From Candidatus Planktophila sp. (lineage in GTDB: Bacteria > Actinomycetota > Actinomycetes > Nanopelagicales > Nanopelagicaceae), in NCBI GenBank assembly GCA_030681675.1, contig JAUXRP010000040.1:310001-374000 (forward strand): a stretch of DNA of 64,000 bases, written 5' to 3'. The translations under genes and the position numbers were made by a program. Position 1 is the first letter of the stretch, and the number at the start of each line of letters is the position of its first letter. The notes beneath the pieces are model-generated. The model saw only the letters and a program-made list of their open reading frames with translations, was not told where the DNA came from and did not search any database. Of the stretch, positions 53,725 to 62,084 are shown piece after piece.

Positions 53725-54573
53725 GTGAAAAAACGTTTTGGATTGTTATCAGTTGCAGTTATTTCAACAGCATTAATTCTTTCAGGCTGCGCCACGAGTG
53801 ATTCAGCAACATCGGAAGAGGCGGCATCGTGTGCCAAGGCAGATCTTGCGACTATTGAGCCAGGCAAGTTAACAATAGCTACAGGTGAACCTGCTTACTA
53901 CCCATGGATTATTGACGATGCACCAGAGACTGGAAATGGTTTTGAAGGCGCAGTGGCGTATGCAGTTGCAAAACAACTCGGATTTACTAATGATGAAGTT
54001 GTCTGGGTCCGTACTACATTTGATAGTGCAGTAACACCAGGGGAAAAGAATTTTGACTTCAATCTACAACAGTTCTCTATCACCGCTGAACGGTCAGCAG
54101 CAGTTGATTTTTCATCACCGTACTACACAGCTCCACAGGCAATCGTCTCTTTCAAAGGTAGTAAAATTGAAGGTAAAACTTCTATAGCTGAGTTGAAGGA
54201 TGCAAAGCTTGGTGCAGCCGTAGGCACAACATCTCTAGATGCAATTCAAAACCAAATCGGGATTAAGCCAGAGGTATTTAATGACAATGCAGCCGGCGTA
54301 TCAGCACTTAAAAATGGGCAGATTGATGGTTTAGTCGTGGATCTTCCAACGGCTTTCTACCTATCCGGAGTTGAAGTAACAAATGGACTAATTGTTGGAC
54401 AGCTGCCTTCATCAGGTGCCGGCGATCAATTTGGTCTCTTGATGTCAAAGGGAAGTGCGTTGACAGCATGTGTCTCTGCCGCCGTTGATGCGATTACAGC
54501 CGATGGAACTTTGGCTGCGATCACGGATAAATGGCTCGCAACTGATGCTGGTGCGCCAGTACTAAAGCCTTAA
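53725..54573 (+). CDS. Amino acid ABC transporter binding lipoprotein
   Basis: A roughly 282-residue polar amino acid binding protein (family 3). From GTG 53725 it opens as a clean lipoprotein signal: KKRFGLLSVAVISTALILSGC, with the lipobox LSGC. Core motifs: GKLTIATGEPAYYPWIID near 45, FDFNLQQFSITAERSAAVDFSSPYY near 110 and LKNGQIDGLVVDLPTAFYL. An ATG at 53701 is in frame but adds 8 non-signal residues. It supplies the permease and ATPase downstream. The ligand is unknown. Confidence 0.9.
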   Translation: MKKRFGLLSVAVISTALILSGCATSDSATSEEAASCAKADLATIEPGKLTIATGEPAYYPWIIDDAPETGNGFEGAVAYAVAKQLGFTNDEVVWVRTTFDSAVTPGEKNFDFNLQQFSITAERSAAVDFSSPYYTAPQAIVSFKGSKIEGKTSIAELKDAKLGAAVGTTSLDAIQNQIGIKPEVFNDNAAGVSALKNGQIDGLVVDLPTAFYLSGVEVTNGLIVGQLPSSGAGDQFGLLMSKGSALTACVSAAVDAITADGTLAAITDKWLATDAGAPVLKP

Positions 54574-54596
54574 TAGAAAGAATGAAGTAGACGCGG

Positions 54597-54602
54597 TAGC
54601 TT
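54597..54602 (+). promoter_or_regulatory. Possible leaderless -10 box for permease gene
   Basis: TAGCTT followed by 7 bases and ATG 54610. It would be a second internal promoter in the amino acid transporter set. Confidence 0.3.
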
Positions 54603-54609
54603 GGCGACC

Positions 54610-55476
54610 ATGAGCGAGCGAGTTAACTCGGCGTGGTCGCCAAGCTCACGTGAGACAGAACGTGCAATTGCCCGGAAGCGAATTGCCCGCAAACAGCGTT
54701 TAATTGCCGCGATTTCCTCGATTTTCGTAATCGGAACACTCATTGCAATCGTGGTTTCTTCACCGGGCTGGAAAGTAGTTAAAAAAACTTTTTTTGATAT
54801 CGAATATGGGCGCGAAGTTCTTCCAACTGTCATCGCCGGTCTTTGGATTAACCTGCAGTTAACTTTTATCGGTGGCGCTTGTATCGGTGTAATAGCCCTA
54901 GGCCTAGCACTAATGCGAACAACGAAATCCCCAGCACTTACACCTTTTAGATTTCTTGCCACGGCATATGTAGATATCTTCCGCGGAGCCCCGCTCATTT
55001 TGATCATTTTGCTCGTTGGATTTGGGGTACCGGCGCTACGACTAACGGGTATATCAAGCAACGTAATTTTCCTGGGCACCGTAGCAGTTGTACTTACTTA
55101 TTCTGCCTATGTTGCTGAAGTTATTCGTAGTGGAATTCTCTCAATTCACCCAAGCCAAAGAGCTGCAGCCAGGTCACTAGGCCTGACATCGGGACAGACC
55201 ATGCGATACGTGGTTTTACCGCAAGCGATTCGCAGAGTTGTGCCACCCTTACTCAATGACTTCGTTTCATTATTGAAAGATACAGGTCTAGTGTCAATCT
55301 TAGGAGTTACCGATGCAGTACGCGCTGCACAAATTAATTCAAGTCGAACATTTAACTACACACCTTATGTAGTTGCCGCAATTCTTTTTCTCCTAATTAC
55401 AATTCCTATGACGCGCTATACCGATCGCGCGATTCGCCAGCGAACTAATGCACAGAATTCAGAAGGTGCAATCTGA
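54610..55476 (+). CDS. Amino acid ABC transporter permease
   Basis: A roughly 288-residue HisMQ/GlnP-family permease. The start of the core is LPTVIAGLWINLQLTFIGGACIGVIALGLALMR near residue 72, and the cytoplasmic EAA loop RSGILSIHPSQRAAARSLGLTSGQTMRYVVLPQAIRR near 180 contacts the ATPase. A basic N-terminal tail precedes one extra membrane segment (AAISSIFVIGTLIAIVVSS), common in Actinobacteria. A TTG at 54601 is an in-frame alternative start. It overlaps the ATPase by one base. Confidence 0.9.
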   Translation: MSERVNSAWSPSSRETERAIARKRIARKQRLIAAISSIFVIGTLIAIVVSSPGWKVVKKTFFDIEYGREVLPTVIAGLWINLQLTFIGGACIGVIALGLALMRTTKSPALTPFRFLATAYVDIFRGAPLILIILLVGFGVPALRLTGISSNVIFLGTVAVVLTYSAYVAEVIRSGILSIHPSQRAAARSLGLTSGQTMRYVVLPQAIRRVVPPLLNDFVSLLKDTGLVSILGVTDAVRAAQINSSRTFNYTPYVVAAILFLLITIPMTRYTDRAIRQRTNAQNSEGAI

Positions 55477-56222
55477 TGAGTAACGTTTTAGAACTGATTG
55501 ATATTCGCAAATCTTTCGGAGAGGAATTAGTTCTCAACCACCTTTCTCTTTCAGTGCCAGAACACACTGCGACAGTTTTAATAGGTGCCTCGGGATCAGG
55601 TAAATCAACGCTTCTTCGCTGTATAAATCTCCTTGAATCCATTGATGATGGACGGATTCTCTTAGATGGCGATGAAATATCTGACCCACTAATAAATGTA
55701 GATGCCGTGCGTCGCAAACTTGGAATGGTCTTTCAATCTTTTAATTTATTTCCACATAAAACAGTCTTAGAAAATATTACGTTGGCACCGATTAAAGTTC
55801 AGGGTAAGAAAAAAGAAGAGGCGATTGAAGCTGCACAAAAGCTTCTCAAACGCTTTGATTTAGCTGACAAGGCCGATCAATACCCAGATCGTTTGAGCGG
55901 GGGACAGCAGCAACGTGTTGCAATCATTCGTTCTTTGGCTTGCAATCCACGTCTACTTTTGTTGGATGAGATTACTTCGGCCCTGGACCCAGTCTTGGTG
56001 AATGAAGTTTTAAGCATAGTCCGTGATTTAAAGAGCGACGGAATGACAATGGTCTTAGCAACACATGAGATGGGATTTGCTACCCAAGTTGCCGATGAAG
56101 TTTGCTTCCTAGAATCTGGAGACATTCTCGAACGTGGCAGTGCCCAAGAGGTTTTGCACGATCCTAAAAATCTTAAAACTAAGGAGTTTTTAAAGCGAGT
56201 TCACGAAGCTGGCCGCCTTTAA
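55476..56222 (+). CDS. Amino acid ABC transporter ATPase
   Basis: A 248-residue GlnQ-type ATPase. Walker A GASGSGKSTLLRC near residue 37, Q-loop VFQSFNLFPHKT near 90, signature LSGGQQQRVAI near 142, Walker B LLLLDEITSALDP near 163 and the switch His in LATHEMGF near 198. Fits a single-ATPase homodimer. Its end overlaps the convergent cytochrome P450 gene by 4 bases. Confidence 0.94.
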   Translation: MSNVLELIDIRKSFGEELVLNHLSLSVPEHTATVLIGASGSGKSTLLRCINLLESIDDGRILLDGDEISDPLINVDAVRRKLGMVFQSFNLFPHKTVLENITLAPIKVQGKKKEEAIEAAQKLLKRFDLADKADQYPDRLSGGQQQRVAIIRSLACNPRLLLLDEITSALDPVLVNEVLSIVRDLKSDGMTMVLATHEMGFATQVADEVCFLESGDILERGSAQEVLHDPKNLKTKEFLKRVHEAGRL

Positions 56223-57466
56223 AGTTTTACAGGCAGTGAGATTAATCCCCGCAATGCGACATCTTTTCGCCAAGATAATTCAATCGTCGGATCTTTCAAT
56301 GCAATATTAGGAAACCTAAGCAGAATCTCTTTTATTATCTCTTGACCTTCAATACGAGCAAGAGGTGCTCCTAAACAAACGTGGACTCCTCGTCCAAAAG
56401 CTAAGTGTTTTCTGGTGTCGCGTCGTATATCAAATCGATCTGGATTTTCAAATACGCTCTCATCTCGATTGGCCGATGAAAGCATTGGAAGTACCAATTC
56501 ACCTTGAGGAATCGTTATGCCTCCAACATCCATGTGCCGCTTTGTAATCCTCCATGAGCGAGGTACCGAACCGTCAAACCTAGCCATCTCATCAATAGCC
56601 GCAGGAATTAAACTAGGTTCAAGCTGAAGCAAGTTGAGTGATTCAGGTTGATTTAGAAGCGCTAACATCCCATTTCCAAGTAGGTGAGTTGTAGTTTCAT
56701 GGCCGGCAACAAAGAGAGTAACAACAGTTGAAACTAATTCTGATTCACTCAATGAGTCGCTGTGAACCTCAGCATTGACTAAGCCCGACAAGACATCAAC
56801 TGTTGGATCCAGATCCCCACTTTTACTCAGCAATCTACGCTCACCCGCGAGCTTGATCACGAACTCTCGTATTTCGTGAAGCATTTCTTCGGCAAAAATC
56901 GCTTTCTGCGGGTCAATATTGCCCCCTTTTTCATACAAGCCATTAATTGCCCCTGCCCAACGAATCAAGTGTGGGATATCGCTCTCACTTGATCCGAGCA
57001 AACGGCCTACCACTAATGCAGGAACTGGAGTAAATAAATCGGAAATTAAATCAACGTCGCCTCTCAATTCTTTGAGAATTCTGGTTACAACTTCGTGCGT
57101 AATTGGTCGCATATTTTCTGAGATTTTGGGAGTGAAGGCTTGAGCCAAAATTCCCCGTAAACGCTTATGTTCTGGGGCATCAGTATGGGCGAGACCGGTG
57201 GCAAAATGAGAGTGGAGCATAGGCAGACGCTCTTGAACAGCGGGTTCTAGTTTACTCAAAAGGTGAAGAACGCGTCCTTTACTTGAGTAATCTTCGTGGT
57301 TGTGCAAAATCTCTGAGACATGTGCGTATCGAGTGATTATCCATCCACCAAGAGTTGGGCTATAAAAAACTGGCGCTGATTTACGAAGTTCACCAAAGAG
57401 AGGATATGGATTTGAAAAATATGAACCGTCAGTAATAGCGTTTTTTAGTAAATCTTCGCCCACCAT
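56219..57466 (-). CDS. Cytochrome P450
   Basis: A 415-residue bacterial class I P450. The I-helix is FVAGHETTTHLLGN near residue 230 (acid/Thr pair), the K-helix ExxR is EMAR in AAIDEMARFDGSVPRSWR near 285, and the haem loop is FGRGVHVCLGAPLARIE near 350 with the ligand Cys. It needs a ferredoxin partner, not seen here. The substrate is unknown; neighbours include an amino acid transporter and an acyl-CoA dehydrogenase. GAAGGAG lies 7 bases before the ATG. A TACAAT -10 for this gene lies about 45 bases upstream and overlaps the opposing promoter of the next gene. Confidence 0.92.
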   Translation of the reverse strand: MVGEDLLKNAITDGSYFSNPYPLFGELRKSAPVFYSPTLGGWIITRYAHVSEILHNHEDYSSKGRVLHLLSKLEPAVQERLPMLHSHFATGLAHTDAPEHKRLRGILAQAFTPKISENMRPITHEVVTRILKELRGDVDLISDLFTPVPALVVGRLLGSSESDIPHLIRWAGAINGLYEKGGNIDPQKAIFAEEMLHEIREFVIKLAGERRLLSKSGDLDPTVDVLSGLVNAEVHSDSLSESELVSTVVTLFVAGHETTTHLLGNGMLALLNQPESLNLLQLEPSLIPAAIDEMARFDGSVPRSWRITKRHMDVGGITIPQGELVLPMLSSANRDESVFENPDRFDIRRDTRKHLAFGRGVHVCLGAPLARIEGQEIIKEILLRFPNIALKDPTIELSWRKDVALRGLISLPVKL

Positions 57467-57507
57467 GTTTTGGCTCCTTCATGAACGCTCCATTGGCAAT
57501 TCTTAAG

Positions 57508-57513
57508 TAAGAT
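57508..57513 (+). promoter_or_regulatory. -10 box of leaderless promoter for the M24 gene
   Basis: TAAGAT, 7 bases, ATG 57521. A TACAAT on the minus strand (57512-57517) overlaps it, so the P450 and M24 promoters probably compete. Confidence 0.45.
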
Positions 57514-57520
57514 TGTAACC

Positions 57521-58585
57521 ATGAACGCAATTAATGAACGCATTCAGCCAATCCGCGAGTTGATGAAGAAAAAGGGGCTAGACGCTTTTGTTGTACGCCG
57601 AAATCCAAATCTAGCATGGGCGATTGCAGGTCGTGCTCATGTCCCATCCACAATTGATGCAGCATGTTTTGATCTCATTGTGACTTTGGATTCAGTTATA
57701 GCGGTCACTAATTCAATCGAAGCGCCGCGTTTAGTGGCAGAAGAGTTTCCGGCTGGGCTGGAAGTAAAGATTATTAACTGGTGGGAAGGTCGAGACTCTC
57801 TTCTACCAAGAGGCGACATGGTTGGTTCTGATCAAGCAGGTGCCGGACGTATTGATTTGAGTTTGGAAGTTGAAGTAATACGTTCCTCGCTGATTGAATC
57901 TGATGTTGCACGTTTTAAAGAGATCTGCGTTGATGCAGCTTCGGCATTGGGAGCTGCAATGAAGGAAGTTAAAAGTTCAGATCGCGAAATTGATGTAGCA
58001 GGATTGATTTCTAAATCATTATGGGAGTCTGATTTAGAGATTGCTTTTCTAGGTGTCGCAGGTGAGTCACGAGTGAAGAGATTTAGACACCCACTCCCGA
58101 CTAGTGAATTAGTCGGCTCGCGTGTGGTGGCATCAATTTGTGCCAAACGAAAAGGGTTAATTGCATCGCTTACTCGGATAGTCACTTTTGGTGAATTATC
58201 TGAACCTGAAATCAACTCATATTTCTCACTTTTACAGGTTGAAGCCGCGCTTTTTGATGCAACAAACGTTGGGAGTGCATTTAGCGAGCCAGTAAAGGCA
58301 GCCGTTACCGCCTATCCTGCCAATGGATTTGATGCCGATGAGTGGACTCACCACCATCAAGGAGGACCTACGGGATATCTACCCAGAGATTGGCCGGCCA
58401 CCACAACGACAACTCGATTGATCGCCGAACACCAACCAATTGCCTGGAATCCAACGGGTCAGGGGTGGAAAGTAGAAGATACGCTTCTAACAACAACATC
58501 TGGAGTCAAAATCCTCTCAATCGATCCCAATTGGCCCATGCGAATGGTCCAGGGTAGAAATCGTCCGAACCTGCTTCGTAAATAG
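57521..58585 (+). CDS. M24 (creatinase/aminopeptidase P-like) protein lacking metal ligands
   Basis: A 354-residue pita-bread-fold protein. The N-terminal domain has the family's GLDAFVVRRNPNLAWAIAG. In the C-domain the two metal Asp of the family are replaced (VVASICAKRKGLIASLTRIV instead of DLGA...ADLTR), and the first Glu is Asn310 (IAWNPTG). His277-279 (THHHQGG) and Glu319 (VEDTLL) remain. A metal-dependent peptidase is therefore unlikely. The pattern recalls creatinase, which works without metal with a His and Glu pair, but the substrate is unknown. It stands alone. Confidence 0.8.
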   Translation: MNAINERIQPIRELMKKKGLDAFVVRRNPNLAWAIAGRAHVPSTIDAACFDLIVTLDSVIAVTNSIEAPRLVAEEFPAGLEVKIINWWEGRDSLLPRGDMVGSDQAGAGRIDLSLEVEVIRSSLIESDVARFKEICVDAASALGAAMKEVKSSDREIDVAGLISKSLWESDLEIAFLGVAGESRVKRFRHPLPTSELVGSRVVASICAKRKGLIASLTRIVTFGELSEPEINSYFSLLQVEAALFDATNVGSAFSEPVKAAVTAYPANGFDADEWTHHHQGGPTGYLPRDWPATTTTTRLIAEHQPIAWNPTGQGWKVEDTLLTTTSGVKILSIDPNWPMRMVQGRNRPNLLRK

Positions 58586-58593
58586 CCTGTCTT

Positions 58594-59718
58594 TTATTTA
58601 ACTTGAACGCCTTTAATTAAAACTGCTTCAATCTCATGATTAAAATTAACTACAACAATATTAGCAAGTTTTCCAGTTGCTAAAACTCCGACTTCTGGCA
58701 AATGATATTTCACTGCCGCATTGCCTGCGAAGAACTTAGCAGCTTCCACGTAACTAACGTCAAAGTTTTGCATGAGAAACTTAAATGCCCTATCCATAGT
58801 CAATGTACTTCCGGCTAAGAGTTCACTGTTCTTAATTTTAGCTACTCCATTTTTTACAATCACCGCGATATTTCCAAGTTGAATTTCCCCGTCGACAGAC
58901 CCAGCAGCTGAAATTGCATCAGTGACAGCGATTAATTTTTTCCGAGCAGTATCTAATAGGAGTTGGATTGCCTCTGGAATAATATGCGTCCCATCTAAGA
59001 TAAATTCAAGGAAAACATCTTTGTCATATAGAGCTTCTAGAGCCAGACTTGAAACACGGTGGCTTAATGGGCGCATTGCACTATAAAAGTGAGTGATAAT
59101 TGAAGCACCACAATCAATGGCTTCACGTGTTATTTTTGCATCTGCATCAGTATGACCCAATGCAACGACAACCCCAAGGGATTTTAGCAATTTTATTGCA
59201 TCGAGAGCCCCTTCAATCTCAGGCGCAATGGTCACAGAAATAATTGTGTTATTTGAATTAAAAATTAGTTCTTCAATCTCACTTTTATCTGGTTTCCGCA
59301 AAGCCGATATATCGTGTGCACCACAAAATTTTTCAGATAGCCAAGGGCCTTCCAAATGTATGCCTGCTACCGTCAAAAAAGGAATGATTGAACCAAGCCG
59401 ACCAACTTGCTCTAAGAGAATCGACGGTTCCTGTGTGACGAGGGAGGCAAAGAGTGTAGTAGTGCCTTTTTGCAAGTGAAACTCGGCAATAGATTCAAGG
59501 TTTATAACGTCGGTATCAGAGAAGAAGAACCCATTACCTCCATGGCAGTGAGTATCTATAAACCCAGGAAGCGCAACACCATCAATGACCAGATCACGAG
59601 TACTTGGCTCCACAGCGCATTGAATCTCAGTTATCTTGCCCTCATCCACAACAACACGAACGCTCTTTTCGAGATTTTCTCCTATGACTGCCGTTGGAAA
59701 CCAATATTTAGTTAACAT
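58594..59718 (-). CDS. nagA: N-acetylglucosamine-6-phosphate deacetylase
   Basis: A 374-residue amidohydrolase. GFIDTHCHGGNGF (His57, His59), GIHLEGPWL near 120, LGHTDADA near 192, ITHFYSAMRPL near 212 and AVTDAISAAG near 265 form the metal and substrate site of NagA. It removes acetate from GlcNAc-6-phosphate. The nagB-like gene overlaps by 11 bases, so the pair is one operon. Confidence 0.92.
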   Translation of the reverse strand: MLTKYWFPTAVIGENLEKSVRVVVDEGKITEIQCAVEPSTRDLVIDGVALPGFIDTHCHGGNGFFFSDTDVINLESIAEFHLQKGTTTLFASLVTQEPSILLEQVGRLGSIIPFLTVAGIHLEGPWLSEKFCGAHDISALRKPDKSEIEELIFNSNNTIISVTIAPEIEGALDAIKLLKSLGVVVALGHTDADAKITREAIDCGASIITHFYSAMRPLSHRVSSLALEALYDKDVFLEFILDGTHIIPEAIQLLLDTARKKLIAVTDAISAAGSVDGEIQLGNIAVIVKNGVAKIKNSELLAGSTLTMDRAFKFLMQNFDVSYVEAAKFFAGNAAVKYHLPEVGVLATGKLANIVVVNFNHEIEAVLIKGVQVK

Positions 59719-60511
59719 TCAGAGCCTTAGCTGCACTTAATTCATCAGCAAGCACAATGGTATCTGGATGCGATTGAAGTAAAGTGATCGGATAACTCAC
59801 ACTCAAAGGCCCTTTAACAAATTGATAAATTGCTTCATTTTGGCGAATACCACCATCGCAATATAAGCGAACTTTTTTTGAAGAGAGAATTAAATCCATC
59901 CCAATCGTTACTGCTAATGTAGGAAAATCTGAGAAATTTCCTCCGGCAGATCGCAGAGCATTTATCACAAAAGTTTCTGGAGTAAGTGATACAACTCTTG
60001 TTTTGGAGTTAGCAAACTCTTCAATAGAAATCGCGCCATATTTTGAAACGGGGGGTTCATTAAATGCAATGTGTCCATTTACGCCGACTCCTCCATAACA
60101 GACATCAACTCCACCTAAATTATTAAAAAAACGTTCCGTCCGATCGATATCGAATGGGTCGGGAACCACCCATTGTGCCTCACTAGGCCGTAATTCAATA
60201 TCTAACGAGTTTAGAAATACTTCAAACGAGCCTTTAAAACTTAACGAGTGGCTTGTCGGAAGTGGTCGACCTTGCCAGTCCAAGTACTCATCCATGAGGG
60301 AGATAAAAACTCCTTGAAACGAAATCCTTTCGCTGTTGCATATTGCTGCTAAGAGTGGGTAGTGAGCAACTGGCCCAACTGGGAATATCAGCTTTAGCTC
60401 CCGCCCATCTCGATGTGCTTGTTTGATTTCATCGGCTATTTCTCGGGCAAAACTGGCATAAACATCCTGTGGTTCAGGAACAACTACTAACCGTGCCTTC
60501 ACACATTTCAC
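59708..60511 (-). CDS. NagB-like glucosamine-6-phosphate isomerase with altered Asp
   Basis: A 267-residue sugar-phosphate isomerase-fold protein. FISLMDEYLDW (Asp74) and GGVGVNGHIAFNEPP (His147, Glu152) match GlcN-6-P deaminase. The ring-opening Asp of GxGxDGH is Asn145 here. Deamination may be slowed or another amino sugar used. GTG start at 60511. The coupling to nagA supports an amino sugar role. Enough of the family is clear to exclude 6-phosphogluconolactonase. Confidence 0.82.
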   Translation of the reverse strand: MKCVKARLVVVPEPQDVYASFAREIADEIKQAHRDGRELKLIFPVGPVAHYPLLAAICNSERISFQGVFISLMDEYLDWQGRPLPTSHSLSFKGSFEVFLNSLDIELRPSEAQWVVPDPFDIDRTERFFNNLGGVDVCYGGVGVNGHIAFNEPPVSKYGAISIEEFANSKTRVVSLTPETFVINALRSAGGNFSDFPTLAVTIGMDLILSSKKVRLYCDGGIRQNEAIYQFVKGPLSVSYPITLLQSHPDTIVLADELSAAKALNVN

Positions 60512-60649
60512 CTTTCATGGCCATTAACGAGCAGGAGCGTGGCTAGCCCCGGGCTTAAGTAACAGTTTGATAAAGGTACCCAAATACAATTGACTTGGAT
60601 AGGCTAAAGGTGGCACCCTCCTCCAAGAGGTCTTACCACTGGAGGTTAA

Positions 60650-62050
60650 ATGAGCACCGTTGCTCTCGTTGCATTAGCGCGACCTACCTTTGATCTCACG
60701 TGCGCACAGGCTAATTTCGATAGCGCGAGGTCATTACTTCTCGAACTCGGTGCGCAAGTGGTCGGACCAGCAGAGCTCGTAATGACCCCTGAGGATGTTG
60801 CTGCAGTCACACTTCCTCCAGCCGATCTACATATTCTATTTATGGCCTCATTTTCAGATGCATCACCAGCCGTTGAACTTCTCGGAAAAGTTAAAGGCCC
60901 GATTCTTGGCTGGTCAATGCGAGAGCCTGGAGCCGTGGGAGAGCGGCTGAAACTCAATTCAATGTGCGGAGTCAATCTTGCCGCACACGCTTTGATGAAT
61001 GTTGGTCAATCGATGCGACATATTCATGGAAATGCAGATGAGCCTGACGTGCGCAGCGCGATCAAAGCAGCGCTCGCAGGAGAGCTACCAACTGCAGATG
61101 CTCCAAAGATTGTCTCTGGAGAATTTGCAACAGATGCCGTAGTTGATGCTGCATTTGCATGGCTTAAAGGAAAAAAGATTGGAGCGGTAGGTGAGGCTCC
61201 CAATGGCTTCACGCCATGCGTTTTTGATGGTCCACAACTGCAGAAACTCTTCGGTCTTGATGTTCGACAGATAACAATTGATGATGCTTTTGGAAGAATT
61301 TCTGAGGTAAGTGAAGATGCACGCGAACTTGCATACGCAAATGCAGTCTCCGCACAACCATCACTTTCATCTGTCAATGTGATAGAGGCAAAGAAAGTTT
61401 ATGGAGTCGAAGTTGCGTTAGATAACTGGCGAGTTGCAGAGTCATTAGATGCAATTGCAATTAGATGCTGGCCAGAGTTTCCTACAGATTTAGGTGCTTG
61501 CATTTGCTCATCCCTCGGTCGATTATCTGATCGCGGCACTGTTACAACGTGCGAACGCGATGTGCTTGGAGCCGTCACGATGATGGTCTGCGAATCTCTG
61601 GGTTCGGATGAAAATTATTTAGTTGACATAGTGGACCTTGATGCCTCTCAAAATTTAGTACGTTTGTGGCACTGTGGATCCGCAGCCACAAAACTCGCAG
61701 CTGACCCAATGAATGCAACACAAACAACCCACTGCAACCGCAAACTAGGCGTTGCAGGTAACTTTCCGCTCAAGACCGGACCAGTAACACTGTTTCGAAT
61801 TGATCGGGATGTAGATCCGAGCAACCGCACGGGTTTACGAATGGTTGTGAGCCGAGGGGAATCAATCCCTGCTCCCAATCACTTCCAAGGCAATACAGCC
61901 ACGGTCGTCACTCAACCCGACGCCGCAGCTTTAGTAAATGGAATAGTCACTGGTGGATACCCACATCACTTGGTAATCTCGTGGATCGATGTGCGTCCGG
62001 GTATTCGGCAGATGGCAAAGAAGTTAGGGATCCCCCTCACAGAATGGTAA
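60650..62050 (+). CDS. L-fucose-isomerase-related protein
   Basis: A 466-residue protein of the L-fucose/L-arabinose isomerase superfamily. AIRCWPEFPTDLGACICSSLGRLSDRG near residue 268 and TCERDVLGAVTMMVCESLG carry candidate metal acids; GGYPHHLVISWIDVR near the end gives the His. These fit ketose/aldose isomerases acting on 6-deoxy or other hexoses. The ATG follows a strong GGAGG at 60641-60645. It leads an operon with a sugar-binding protein and permease, so the imported sugar is probably its substrate. Confidence 0.78.
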   Translation: MSTVALVALARPTFDLTCAQANFDSARSLLLELGAQVVGPAELVMTPEDVAAVTLPPADLHILFMASFSDASPAVELLGKVKGPILGWSMREPGAVGERLKLNSMCGVNLAAHALMNVGQSMRHIHGNADEPDVRSAIKAALAGELPTADAPKIVSGEFATDAVVDAAFAWLKGKKIGAVGEAPNGFTPCVFDGPQLQKLFGLDVRQITIDDAFGRISEVSEDARELAYANAVSAQPSLSSVNVIEAKKVYGVEVALDNWRVAESLDAIAIRCWPEFPTDLGACICSSLGRLSDRGTVTTCERDVLGAVTMMVCESLGSDENYLVDIVDLDASQNLVRLWHCGSAATKLAADPMNATQTTHCNRKLGVAGNFPLKTGPVTLFRIDRDVDPSNRTGLRMVVSRGESIPAPNHFQGNTATVVTQPDAAALVNGIVTGGYPHHLVISWIDVRPGIRQMAKKLGIPLTEW

Positions 62051-62084
62051 ATCAACCCACAAACCCTCGAAAGCAAGGACAACA

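Noticed and set aside
60610-60650. A riboswitch before the isomerase gene
   Set aside because: The leader is short and matches no riboswitch class I know; only short pairings are seen.
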